Positions 1 through 5,592 of a stretch of DNA of 8,106 bases are shown here, one piece after another (position 1 is the first letter of the stretch; every line of letters starts with the position of its first letter). A program made the position numbers and the translations under genes. The DNA is from Chitinophagaceae bacterium. Lineage in GTDB: Bacteria > Bacteroidota > Bacteroidia > Chitinophagales > Chitinophagaceae. Location: NCBI GenBank assembly GCA_947459455.1, contig CANHEC010000079.1:1-8106 (forward strand), in the 5' to 3' direction. The notes under the pieces were generated by a model. It searched no databases, was not told where the DNA came from, and saw nothing but the letters and a program-made list of their open reading frames with translations.

Positions 1-1
1 C

Positions 2-283
2 ACCAATGGTACAGGGCAAGTGGTGCCCGTGAGGTTTGAGTTCAACTCGGGCGAGGTGTTTGAGGCCAATGCCAACACAGCCGTTACTTTAAGCCAGAAC
101 ACGCCGGCAACGGCCAAGATATCCTTCGATCCGCATGTTTGGTTTTCTACCATTACCCGTACGCAACTCGACAATGCGGTTCGTACCAATGGGGTGGTAG
201 TCATCAGCGAAACCAGCAATGCCGGTCTGTTTAGCATTGTAGCCGATCGGCTTGATAATGCCACGCAGGCTGTTTTCCGCTAA
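2..283 (+). CDS. Hypothetical protein, C-terminal fragment (5' end outside window)
   Basis: An open frame runs in from the left edge and stops at 281-283, giving about 93 residues. The first ATG in this frame (position 20) lies inside continuous open sequence, so the true start is probably upstream. The fragment alternates hydrophobic and polar residues in a beta-rich pattern, with a central stretch reading KISFDPHVWF followed by a possible helical tail (LFSIVADRLDNATQAVF). The phrase resembling 'FDPxxWF ... LDNAV' recalls C-terminal halves of secreted or lipoprotein hypothetical proteins in Bacteroidota, where a similar 'xDPxxWF' strand occurs, but this is a memory-based resemblance and not a firm family call. 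No catalytic motif or sorting signal is visible. A strong terminator follows 33 nt after the stop, so this is probably the last gene of its transcript. Confidence 0.6.
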   Translation, partial: TNGTGQVVPVRFEFNSGEVFEANANTAVTLSQNTPATAKISFDPHVWFSTITRTQLDNAVRTNGVVVISETSNAGLFSIVADRLDNATQAVFR

Positions 284-315
284 GTTGGGAGTTGGCTGCT
301 TGTTTGCAGTATTTG

Positions 316-352
316 GTGCGATGTTGGCTACCGGCCGGCATCGCACTTTTTT
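316..352 (+). terminator. Rho-independent terminator after the left-edge gene
   Basis: A 13-bp stem (316-328 with 334-346) closes on the 5-nt loop TACCG and is followed by six T residues (347-352). Eleven pairs are Watson-Crick and two adjacent ones in the middle are G-T wobbles (324-325 with 337-338). The position 33 nt after the stop of the left-edge gene and 85 nt before the next start fits termination of that transcript. Confidence 0.85.
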
Positions 353-399
353 GTTGTACAAACCACCCACTACTGCCACTGGCTACGCCCAAAAGCGCT

Positions 400-407
400 T
401 ACCTTTC
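400..407 (+). promoter_or_regulatory. Candidate -7 box for the MgtC-family gene
   Basis: TACCTTTC matches the Bacteroidota -7 consensus TAnnTTTG at all but the last base. It lies 30 nt upstream of the ATG at 437 and downstream of the preceding terminator, as expected for a gene with its own promoter. No convincing TTG -33 element sits at the usual distance, so this is a weak call. Confidence 0.35.
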
Positions 408-436
408 AGTAGCTGCCTTACCGCAGCTGTATTGCG

Positions 437-1072
437 ATGCCGATTTCCTGGAGTCATGCCGAGCCACTGCTGGTGGCCATGCTGATTGGAGCCATTATTG
501 GCGCCGAGCGGGAGTACCGCACCAAGTCGGCAGGCTTTCGTACCATGATGCTTATCAGCATGGGTGCCTGTTTGTACACTATGCTCAGTCCGCTGATCGG
601 AAGCGATTTGGCGCCGGAGCGCATTGCCAGCAATATTGTGGTGGGTATTGGCTTTGTAGGTGCTGGTGTTATTTTCAAAGGGCAAGATCATACGCATGGT
701 CTTACCACGGCTGCCAGCATTTGGGTAACGGCCGCTTTGGGCATGGCAGCAGGTGCGGGGCACACCCGGTTGGCCCTGCTGGCTACCGCACTGGTGTTTG
801 TGGTAATGGCGCTGCTGCCCGCCATCGAGCACCGGATCGATCTGTTGAATCAGCAGCGTACCTACCGCATTAGCATGAAGCTGGCCAACGGGGAGGCGCA
901 GCACCTGGAGCATTTGTTCAAACAGTGCCGCTTGCGGCACAGCATACACACACAGCGCCGATATGATGGCGTGGTAGAAACGACGTGGTACGTAGATGGT
1001 CCGCTGCGGCGCCACCAGCAGTTGGTAAAGCTGCTGATGCACGATGCACATGTGCTGTCGTTCAGCTATTGA
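437..1072 (+). CDS. MgtC/SapB family membrane protein
   Basis: A 211-residue protein with the conserved MgtC/SapB core. Residues 18-35 carry the family signature GAIIGAEREYRTKSAGFR, residues 70-80 read GIGFVGAGVIF, and residues 88-107 hold the GLTTAASIWVTAALG block. About five hydrophobic segments can be placed (roughly 10-24, 35-54, 66-80, 91-107, 111-130), ending near residue 130. A soluble tail of about 75 residues follows, the place where MgtC proteins carry an ACT-like domain. Family members such as Salmonella MgtC are linked to growth in low magnesium, acid tolerance and inhibition of F-type ATP synthase; many Bacteroidota homologues have no assigned role, and the name should not be read as proof of magnesium transport. 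No mgtA or two-component regulator lies nearby. The gene has a terminator before and a hairpin after it, so it is probably monocistronic. The ATG at 437 is preceded by no strong Shine-Dalgarno sequence. Confidence 0.9.
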   Translation: MPISWSHAEPLLVAMLIGAIIGAEREYRTKSAGFRTMMLISMGACLYTMLSPLIGSDLAPERIASNIVVGIGFVGAGVIFKGQDHTHGLTTAASIWVTAALGMAAGAGHTRLALLATALVFVVMALLPAIEHRIDLLNQQRTYRISMKLANGEAQHLEHLFKQCRLRHSIHTQRRYDGVVETTWYVDGPLRRHQQLVKLLMHDAHVLSFSY

Positions 1073-1090
1073 TAACGGGCAACGCAGGGC

Positions 1091-1140
1091 AGCACAGCCA
1101 GATGCCACATAACCACAGCTTATAGCTGCTGGCTGTCGCT
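1091..1140 (+). terminator. Nested hairpin, candidate terminator after the MgtC-family gene
   Basis: An outer stem pairs 1091-1101 (AGCACAGCCAG) with 1129-1140, broken only by one bulged C at 1137. Inside it a second hairpin, CAGCT-TAT-AGCTG (1116-1128), abuts the right arm. It begins 18 nt after the MgtC-family stop codon. The sequence right after it is TGAAAAATTTTC and not a clean T run, so intrinsic termination is likely but not certain; a 3'-end stabilising structure is the alternative. Confidence 0.5.
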
Positions 1141-1247
1141 TGAAAAATTTTCGGTGACTGCTGCAGGCTTTTAAGATAGTTGTGCTATTCGAAGCATCAC
1201 TATCCATTACATTTATTGGCCATCTTTTTTTCTTTAAATCTAACGAC

Positions 1248-2888
1248 ATGCCTGCCCCTATCGAGTGGTTCCTGCAATGGGAACAGCGACAGCCCGACCG
1301 TTTGTTTTTGCACCAGCCGTTTGAAAGCGGCCCCCGTACCTGGACCTGGCGCCAGGCGGCCGATGAAGCCCGCGGCATAGCCGCCGCTCTGCAAGCCATG
1401 GGCCTGCAAAAAGGCGACCGCGTAGCCCTGCTATCAAAAAACTGTGCCCACTGGGTACTGGCCGATCTGGCCATGATGATGGGCGGATTTGTAAGTGTGC
1501 CGCTGTATGCCACCATCACGGCCGATACCATCCGGCAAATACTGGAGCACAGTGGCAGCAAAGCCATCATTGTGGGCAAGCTCGATCATTTTGCCACGCA
1601 GGCACCGGGCATACCCGAGACTGTGGCCGATATCCACGTAGAAGCGTACGGCAATAGAGGTACGTTCAGTTGGGAAGCACTGCTGGCGCAGCATGCGCCG
1701 CTGGCACAGCCGGTACTGCCCGAACATGCCGATGAACTGCTTACCATTATGTACACCAGTGGCACCACAGGCAACCCCAAAGGGGTAATGCACACCGTGG
1801 GCAATTTTTCAAACATTGTAGACAAACTGGATGTGCTGGGCATACAGCAGCAGCCGGTTGTTTTCAGCTTTTTGCCACTTAGCCATATCGCCGAGCGGGT
1901 GGGTATCGAAATGACGGCCATCACCCGTGGCGGCACCTTCTACTTTCCTTATTCGCTGGATAGTTTTGCCGCCGATTTGCAGGCGGCGCAGCCCACGCAT
2001 TTTTTCGCTGTTCCGCGGCTGTGGCAAAAATTTCGGGAAAAGATCAACGAGAAAATGCCCGATCAGAAACTACAAAGGCTGCTGCGCATACCACTGCTGA
2101 ACATACTGGCAAAAAAGAAAATCCGCAAGGGATTGGGGTTGGGCCGGGCCACCCGCATTTTTACCGGGGCAGCGCCCATCTCGGTCGAGCTACTGCAGTG
2201 GTACCAGCGCCTTGGTATCGAAATTTTGCAGGCATACGGCATGACCGAAGATTGCATTTATGCCCACTTTAGCCAGCCGGGTGCCAATAAACTAGGCTCG
2301 GTAGGCCGGCCGCTGCCCGGGCTGCAGGGGCGCATTAGCGATGAGGGCGAGGTGCAGGTAAAATGCCCCAGCCTGATGAAGGGCTACTACCGCGAACCGG
2401 AACTGACCGCCGAAATGTTTACCGATGATGGCTACCTGCGCACCGGCGATGTAGGCGAGTACGATGCCGATGGCTTCTTGTTCATTACCGGCCGATTGAA
2501 AGACCAGTTTAAAACCGACAAGGGCAAATACATTGCGCCAGCGCCCATCGAAATGCAATTGCAGTCGCACCCCTACCTCGATCAGGTATGTGTGGTAGGC
2601 ATGGGCATACCACAGCCCATAGCGCTGGCGGTGCTATCGGCTGAAGGCACAGCCGGGGTAGAAAAAGCGCAAATAGAACGGAGCCTGGTGGCAGCGCTGG
2701 CGCAGCTGAATCCCAGCCTGCAATCGTACGAGCGGATTGAAAAGGTGGTGATACTACCGGAACCGTGGACGGTAGAAAACGGCCTGATGACGCCCACACT
2801 GAAGGTGAAACGCAATGAACTGGAAAAGCGGCACCTGCCGAGCTACCCGGCCTGGTACCAGCAGCCGGGTGAAGTACTGTGGCTGTAG
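1248..2888 (+). CDS. Long-chain fatty-acid--CoA ligase (AMP-forming)
   Basis: A 546-residue ANL-superfamily adenylating enzyme that activates fatty acids to acyl-AMP and then acyl-CoA, for beta-oxidation or lipid synthesis; probably cytosolic or membrane-associated. The P-loop YTSGTTGNPKGVMHT is at residues 169-183, the A5 motif YGMTED at 330-335, and the A7/hinge region YLRTGD...GFLFITGRLKDQFKT at 396-423 with the ATP-ribose Asp401. The C-terminal TPTLKVKR block (515-522) supplies the probable catalytic Lys519. The TPTxKxKR ending and FKTDKGKYIAP hinge are typical of the long-chain (FadD15/ACSL-like) branch and not of acetyl-CoA synthetase. The frame is open back to an ATG at 1182, but that would add 22 hydrophobic residues unlike the family start; MPAPIEWFLQWEQRQPDRLFL from 1248 resembles usual N-termini, so 1248 is preferred. 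A weak -7-like TAGTTGTG at 1177-1184 agrees with this. Chain-length preference cannot be read from sequence. Confidence 0.93.
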   Translation: MPAPIEWFLQWEQRQPDRLFLHQPFESGPRTWTWRQAADEARGIAAALQAMGLQKGDRVALLSKNCAHWVLADLAMMMGGFVSVPLYATITADTIRQILEHSGSKAIIVGKLDHFATQAPGIPETVADIHVEAYGNRGTFSWEALLAQHAPLAQPVLPEHADELLTIMYTSGTTGNPKGVMHTVGNFSNIVDKLDVLGIQQQPVVFSFLPLSHIAERVGIEMTAITRGGTFYFPYSLDSFAADLQAAQPTHFFAVPRLWQKFREKINEKMPDQKLQRLLRIPLLNILAKKKIRKGLGLGRATRIFTGAAPISVELLQWYQRLGIEILQAYGMTEDCIYAHFSQPGANKLGSVGRPLPGLQGRISDEGEVQVKCPSLMKGYYREPELTAEMFTDDGYLRTGDVGEYDADGFLFITGRLKDQFKTDKGKYIAPAPIEMQLQSHPYLDQVCVVGMGIPQPIALAVLSAEGTAGVEKAQIERSLVAALAQLNPSLQSYERIEKVVILPEPWTVENGLMTPTLKVKRNELEKRHLPSYPAWYQQPGEVLWL

Positions 2889-2922
2889 CGGTGTGGCAGT
2901 TGCACATCTGCCATTATCTTGT

Positions 2923-2973
2923 GTGCCTGCTGTTGCCTGCCATTTGGCGGAGGGCAGCAGGCACTTGCTTTTG
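2923..2973 (+). terminator. Strong hairpin between the acyl-CoA ligase and the DUF4256 gene
   Basis: A perfect 10-bp stem pairs GTGCCTGCTG (2923-2932) with CAGCAGGCAC (2955-2964). Inside is a second short stem, CTGCC-ATTT-GGCGG, with one G-T wobble, separated from the outer one by a small internal loop. The trailing TTGCTTTTG (2965-2973) is a broken T tract. It lies 34 nt after the ligase stop, so it is most simply that gene's terminator. It also ends only 15 nt before the next ATG, so it could instead fold in the leader of the DUF4256 mRNA if transcription starts near a TATCTTGT box at 2915-2922. Confidence 0.6.
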
Positions 2974-2979
2974 TAAAAT

Positions 2980-3540
2980 ATGCCCAGCAAACAACCTGCG
3001 CCAGCCAGCTGGCTGGAATGCCTGCCCCTGTGGCAGCAGCGATTTGAACGCCACTCTCAGCGCCACCCCGGTTTGGCCTGGGCGGTGGTGGCGGCCCGCC
3101 TGCAGCAGCAGCCCGTGGCTGCCCACAGCCTGCTGCAAATGGAACAAACCGGCGGCGAACCTGATGTGGTACAAGTAGACGCCAGCACCGGCGCCTGCTG
3201 GTGGGTAGACTGTGCCACCGAGAGCCCCGCCGGGCGCCGCAGCCTATGCTTCAGCCAGGCAGCACGGCTGGCCCGCAAAGACTACCCGCCAGCGAATAGT
3301 GCCGAAGAAATGGCCGCCGCCATGGGCATTGCCCTGCTGAACGAGGAGCAATACCGCTACCTGCAATCGTTGGGGCCGTTCGACCAAAAAACATCGAGCT
3401 GGATAGCCACCCCGCCCGATATACTGGCACTCGGCGGCGCCCTGTTTGCCGACTGGCGTTATGGCCATGTGTTTGTGTATCACAATGGGGCGCAATCGTA
3501 CTACGCTGCCCGTGGCTTCAGGGGTGGCATCTGGATCTAG
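2980..3540 (+). CDS. DUF4256 family protein
   Basis: A 186-residue protein that spans the whole DUF4256 family, which is scattered through Bacillota, Bacteroidota and other bacteria and whose function is unknown to me. Recognisable blocks are RHPGLAW (28-34), LLQMEQTGGEPDVV (51-64), DCATESPAGRRSLCF (77-91), MAAAMGIALLNEEQYRYLQ (111-129), FDQKTSSWIATP (134-145) and the highly conserved tail GGALFADWRYGHVFVYHNGA followed by YYAARGFRG (152-182). There is no signal peptide or membrane segment, so it is predicted to be cytosolic. The density of invariant charged and aromatic residues suggests an enzyme or nucleic-acid-related protein, but no known catalytic motif can be named. The ATG at 2980 follows an A/T-rich TTTTGTAAAAT stretch and has no Shine-Dalgarno sequence. 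The stop lies 74 nt before gldB on the same strand, so co-transcription with gldB is possible, although gldB has its own promoter-like box. Confidence 0.88.
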   Translation: MPSKQPAPASWLECLPLWQQRFERHSQRHPGLAWAVVAARLQQQPVAAHSLLQMEQTGGEPDVVQVDASTGACWWVDCATESPAGRRSLCFSQAARLARKDYPPANSAEEMAAAMGIALLNEEQYRYLQSLGPFDQKTSSWIATPPDILALGGALFADWRYGHVFVYHNGAQSYYAARGFRGGIWI

Positions 3541-3579
3541 CCAAAACTTCATTTTAAATGAGAGCTGGGCATCGCTGCA

Positions 3580-3586
3580 TACTTTG
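3580..3586 (+). promoter_or_regulatory. Candidate -7 box for gldB
   Basis: TACTTTG resembles the Bacteroidota -7 box with one base fewer in the spacer (TAnTTTG). It ends 28 nt before the ATG at 3615 and repeats the form seen before the surface-protein gene at 7153. A T-rich element (3552-3555) lies 24 nt upstream, further than the usual -33 spacing. It also argues that translation begins at 3615 and not at the in-frame ATG at 3558, which lies upstream of the box. Confidence 0.4.
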
Positions 3587-3614
3587 TGCGGCCCGAACTC
3601 CGTTTTTTTGCAAT

Positions 3615-4658
3615 ATGCGCAACTACTGGATGGGAATGCTGCTGGCTGCACTGCTGGCTGGCTGCGGCGATGGTGGAAAGGCACCCGATGTGAGCCACCT
3701 GCAGGCCGAAGTGAAACTGGTTCGATTCGACACGGCATTTTTTAACCTCGATACCACGCGGCTTGAAGCCGGGCTGAATGCGTTGCAACAGCGCTACCCG
3801 CATTTTCTGGCCGATTACCTCTATAAAATCATCGGCATCGGCGATCCGTCGGCACCGCAAACCGGCGACGCCATCCGCAGCTTTTTGAGCAGCTACCAGC
3901 CGGTGTACAAAGCAGCCGAAGAAGTAGTGCAGGCTCATGGTGCCAACTGGCAGTTGCAAATGGCACAAACGCTGCGCTACCTGCAGCATTATTTTCCGCA
4001 GTGGAAGCCCGAGAAGCCTTTTGAGCTGCTCACGTTCATTGGACCCATGGATGCGTACGAACCATTCGCTATTGGCGACTATGGCGATGTACGCACCGCC
4101 AAAGGTGTGGGCGTGGCGCTGCAGCTGCACCTGGGCGCCGCTGAGCCGCTGTACGAAGATGGCCGCCAGGCTGGTATTTTTTACGACTACCAAACCCGCC
4201 GCTTTACGCCCGATATGGTGGTGGTAAATGCCGCCAAGAATATTTTGCAGGACCTGTTTCCGTACCGCGATGAAAGCCTGAGCCTGGTAGAAACCATGGT
4301 AGAAAAAGGCAAGCGCCTGTATGCGCTGAAAAAGGTAATGCCCGACACGCCCGACAGCCTGCTGCTGGGCTATACCGGCCAGCAGCTGAAAGGGTGCCTG
4401 GCCAATGAGGCCCTCATCTGGAACTTTTTTGTGAAGAATGATTTGCTGTTCAGCAAAGAGCCCGCCATCAACCGCAACTACCTGATGGATGGTCCCAAAA
4501 CACAAGAGCTGGGCGAAGGAGCACCGGGCTATATCGGGCTGTTTACCGGCTGGCGCCTGGTAACTGCCTTTATGCAAAAGCACGCCGAGCTAAGCCTGAC
4601 GCAACTGATGCAGGTGCCGCCCCGGCAGCTGTTTGAGCAAGCGGGATACAAGCCCTAG
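3615..4658 (+). CDS. gldB: Gliding motility lipoprotein GldB
   Basis: A 347-residue lipoprotein. From the ATG at 3615 the N-terminus MRNYWMGMLLAALLAGC is a lipoprotein signal peptide with lipobox LLAGC and lipidated Cys17; a more upstream ATG (3558) would bury this signal behind 19 extra residues, so 3615 is chosen. GldB hallmarks follow: APDVSHLQAEVKLVRFDTAFF (23-43), a YPHFLADYL block (61-69), RYLQHYFPQW (121-130), TFIGPMDAYEP (140-150), VVVNAAKNILQDLFPYR (202-218), and the C-terminal GEGAPGYIGLFTGWRLVTAFM (300-320) ending in GYKP. In Flavobacterium johnsoniae GldB is a membrane lipoprotein required for gliding, a process tied to T9SS. The fold is reminiscent of DUF2268-type putative zinc proteases, but NEALIWNF (264-271) stands where an HExxH would be expected, so a metalloprotease activity is unlikely; that comparison is inference. 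gldC, next to gldB in F. johnsoniae, is not here; the next gene is convergent apaG. Confidence 0.9.
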   Translation: MRNYWMGMLLAALLAGCGDGGKAPDVSHLQAEVKLVRFDTAFFNLDTTRLEAGLNALQQRYPHFLADYLYKIIGIGDPSAPQTGDAIRSFLSSYQPVYKAAEEVVQAHGANWQLQMAQTLRYLQHYFPQWKPEKPFELLTFIGPMDAYEPFAIGDYGDVRTAKGVGVALQLHLGAAEPLYEDGRQAGIFYDYQTRRFTPDMVVVNAAKNILQDLFPYRDESLSLVETMVEKGKRLYALKKVMPDTPDSLLLGYTGQQLKGCLANEALIWNFFVKNDLLFSKEPAINRNYLMDGPKTQELGEGAPGYIGLFTGWRLVTAFMQKHAELSLTQLMQVPPRQLFEQAGYKP

Positions 4659-4668
4659 CATCAAATAG

Positions 4669-4710
4669 CCGATGGTCGGCCATGTTGGGTGTTCGTAGTC
4701 CGATGATCGG
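4669..4710. repeat. Pair of near-palindromes CCGATGRTCGG, 31 bp apart
   Basis: CCGATGGTCGG (4669-4679) and CCGATGATCGG (4700-4710) differ at one base, and each forms a short inverted repeat (CCGA...TCGG around a 3-nt centre). The first extends by one pair to GCCGA...TCGGC. Their starts are 31 bp apart, close to three helical turns, so both would face the same side of the DNA. They begin 11 nt after the gldB stop codon. They may be a weak 3'-end structure, a paired protein-binding site, or copies of a dispersed intergenic repeat; the sequence alone does not decide. Confidence 0.5.
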
Positions 4711-4785
4711 GTGAATCCGTGAGCTTTTAACCTCTCGACAGCAAGCAGTATTCAATTGGTAATTGGCAGTTTGCAGCACTTTTAC

Positions 4786-4880
4786 GCCTCGACCTTGCCC
4801 TTGATCTCGACCTCGACCTCGACCTCGACCTTGACCTTGACCTTGATTTTGATCTCGACCTCGACCTCAACCTCAACCTC
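4786..4880. repeat. Degenerate hexanucleotide tandem repeat (GACCTC-like, 15 units)
   Basis: Fifteen consecutive 6-bp units fill 4791-4880, with a partial unit before them. Unit variants are GACCTC (five), GACCTT (four), GATCTC (two), AACCTC (two), GCCCTT and GATTTT. Identical variants are clustered (GACCTC three in a row, GACCTT three in a row, AACCTC twice) and the order GATCTC then GACCTC recurs, as expected from replication slippage. The unit keeps both strands free of stops, so it would read as alternating Leu-Asp on plus and alternating Val/Ile with Glu/Lys on minus. In both cases a stop closes the frame without an ATG, so I regard it as noncoding. It occupies the gap between the convergent ends of gldB and apaG and ends 17 bp from the apaG stop. 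Confidence 0.85.
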
Positions 4881-4897
4881 CCCCGGTTCCTACCTGC

Positions 4898-5284
4898 CTA
4901 GTTCATCTTCATGGGCGCCACCAGCTTGAAGGCCGGAATTTCTACCTGAAACTCACGTTGGTCAAACAGGTTGATCATGTCGTAGTGGCCCCACATTTTG
5001 CCCATGTCGCTGTTCAGGTTGCAGCCGCTGACGTATTGAAAGGTTTCGCCCGGCGTCAGCACCGGCTGCTGGCCTACCACGCCGTCGCCATCTACTTCGC
5101 GGTATTCGCCATTGCTGTCAAAAATATCCCAGTGCCGGCGCAGCAGCTGTACCGAGAAGCTGTTGTGGTTTTCCAGCGTGATGCGGTAGGCAAACATAAA
5201 TTCATTGCGCACCGGCTGGCTATAGTCGGGCTGGTAAAACGTTTCCACCGTTATTTCTACTCCTTCGGTAATGAGCGAATGCAT
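4898..5284 (-). CDS. apaG: ApaG family protein
   Basis: A 128-residue single-domain ApaG protein, full length for the family (about 125 residues). Family blocks are FMFAYRITLEN (29-39), LLRRHWDIFDSNGE (47-60), GVVGQQPVLTPGETFQYVSG (68-87), MGKMWGHY (94-101) and FQVEIPAFKL (112-121). ApaG is a small immunoglobulin/fibronectin-like beta sandwich; database names mention Co2+/Mg2+ efflux from a Salmonella corD phenotype, but the molecular role is unsettled, and related domains occur in eukaryotic F-box and PDIP38 proteins. No signal peptide is seen, so it is probably cytosolic. The ATG at 5284 follows a good Bacteroidota promoter by about 37 nt, which supports this start. It is transcribed away from the isocitrate dehydrogenase gene and toward gldB. 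No clear intrinsic terminator follows it; the hexanucleotide repeat begins almost at once. Confidence 0.93.
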   Translation of the reverse strand: MHSLITEGVEITVETFYQPDYSQPVRNEFMFAYRITLENHNSFSVQLLRRHWDIFDSNGEYREVDGDGVVGQQPVLTPGETFQYVSGCNLNSDMGKMWGHYDMINLFDQREFQVEIPAFKLVAPMKMN

Positions 5285-5321
5285 AAAGACGGTTTTTGCG
5301 ACGGCACCATGAATGTACGAC

Positions 5322-5349
5322 CAAACATATAACCGGATGCGTAGCCAAA
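5322..5349 (-). promoter_or_regulatory. apaG promoter (Bacteroidota type)
   Basis: Read on the minus strand, a perfect -7 box TATGTTTG occupies 5329-5322 and a TTTG -33 element occupies 5349-5346, separated by 16 nt, close to the reported 17-23 range. The box ends about 37 nt before the apaG ATG, giving a leader of roughly 30 nt. Confidence 0.6.
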
Positions 5350-5523
5350 AAGTTGCAGGCTTGCAAAAGCTTGGTCACCTGCATGACAAATGACCGGCTG
5401 CTTTAGCTGCATGGTACCGGCTGCTATAACGGGCGGTTGTACCGCCGCTGCCACTGGCCCGCCTGCTGGGGTTGTTCGCCTGTTTTCAGCCTTTATTTAA
5501 CGCCTGCAAGGCATACCAGCCCT

Positions 5524-5531
5524 TACTTTTG
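5524..5531 (+). promoter_or_regulatory. icd promoter -7 box
   Basis: TACTTTTG is an exact match to TAnnTTTG and is followed by CAGC, the same context as the box before the surface-protein gene (7153). It ends 61 nt before the icd ATG. A good -33 TTG is not obvious; the nearest T-rich element (5496-5499) is 24 nt upstream. The box excludes upstream in-frame start codons for icd. Confidence 0.55.
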
Positions 5532-5592
5532 CAGCGCTTTGCAGGCAGGCCCCGGGCCGCCGGCTTTACTCATCAAAAATCATCGCTTTATC

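Larger units (their letters stand above)
5285..5592. other. Divergent intergenic region between apaG and icd
   Basis: This 308-nt stretch has no convincing gene. Its left end holds the apaG promoter and its right end the icd promoter. Between them are two small inverted repeats: TTGCA-GGCT-TGCAA (5353-5366), just upstream of the apaG -33 element, and GGCGGT-TGT-ACCGCC (5432-5446). The first could be an operator near the apaG promoter, but five base pairs is within chance. A frame stays open from 5437 into icd, but its N-terminus is not icd-like and crosses the icd promoter. The icd leader contains a very GC-rich patch, GGCCCCGGGCC (5548-5558), about 35 nt before the start codon. Confidence 0.6.

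Noticed and set aside
1182..1247. N-terminal extension of the acyl-CoA ligase to the ATG at 1182
   Set aside because: The added 22 residues do not match the family start and overlap a possible promoter box; the ATG at 1248 gives a normal N-terminus.
383..1579. Long minus-strand open frame (about 398 codons) across the MgtC-family gene and the start of the ligase gene
   Set aside because: Antisense to two clearly recognised proteins; its composition is rich in Cys, Arg, His and Gln with no family motif, as expected of a shadow frame in GC-rich DNA.
3549..4583. Minus-strand open frame (344 codons) opposite gldB
   Set aside because: Entirely antisense to gldB, with no recognisable motif; explained by codon bias.
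4786..4880. CRISPR array
   Set aside because: The units are contiguous 6-mers without spacers and there are no cas genes.
4786..4890. Hexanucleotide repeat as a coding repeat: (Leu-Asp)n on plus or alternating Glu/Lys-Val on minus
   Set aside because: The plus frame begins after a TAA with no ATG before the repeat and ends at TAG 4898-4900; the minus frame runs from a TAG to a TAA, also without a start codon.
4958..5332. Plus-strand open frame opposite apaG
   Set aside because: Antisense to the complete apaG gene and without family motifs.
5353..5366. TTGCA-GGCT-TGCAA as an operator for apaG
   Set aside because: Only five base pairs per arm and a single copy; too likely by chance to list as a regulatory site.
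5437..5592. N-terminal extension of isocitrate dehydrogenase to 5437
   Set aside because: It adds 52 non-homologous residues and crosses a perfect -7 box; the family begins at MTKIAVAKGDG.
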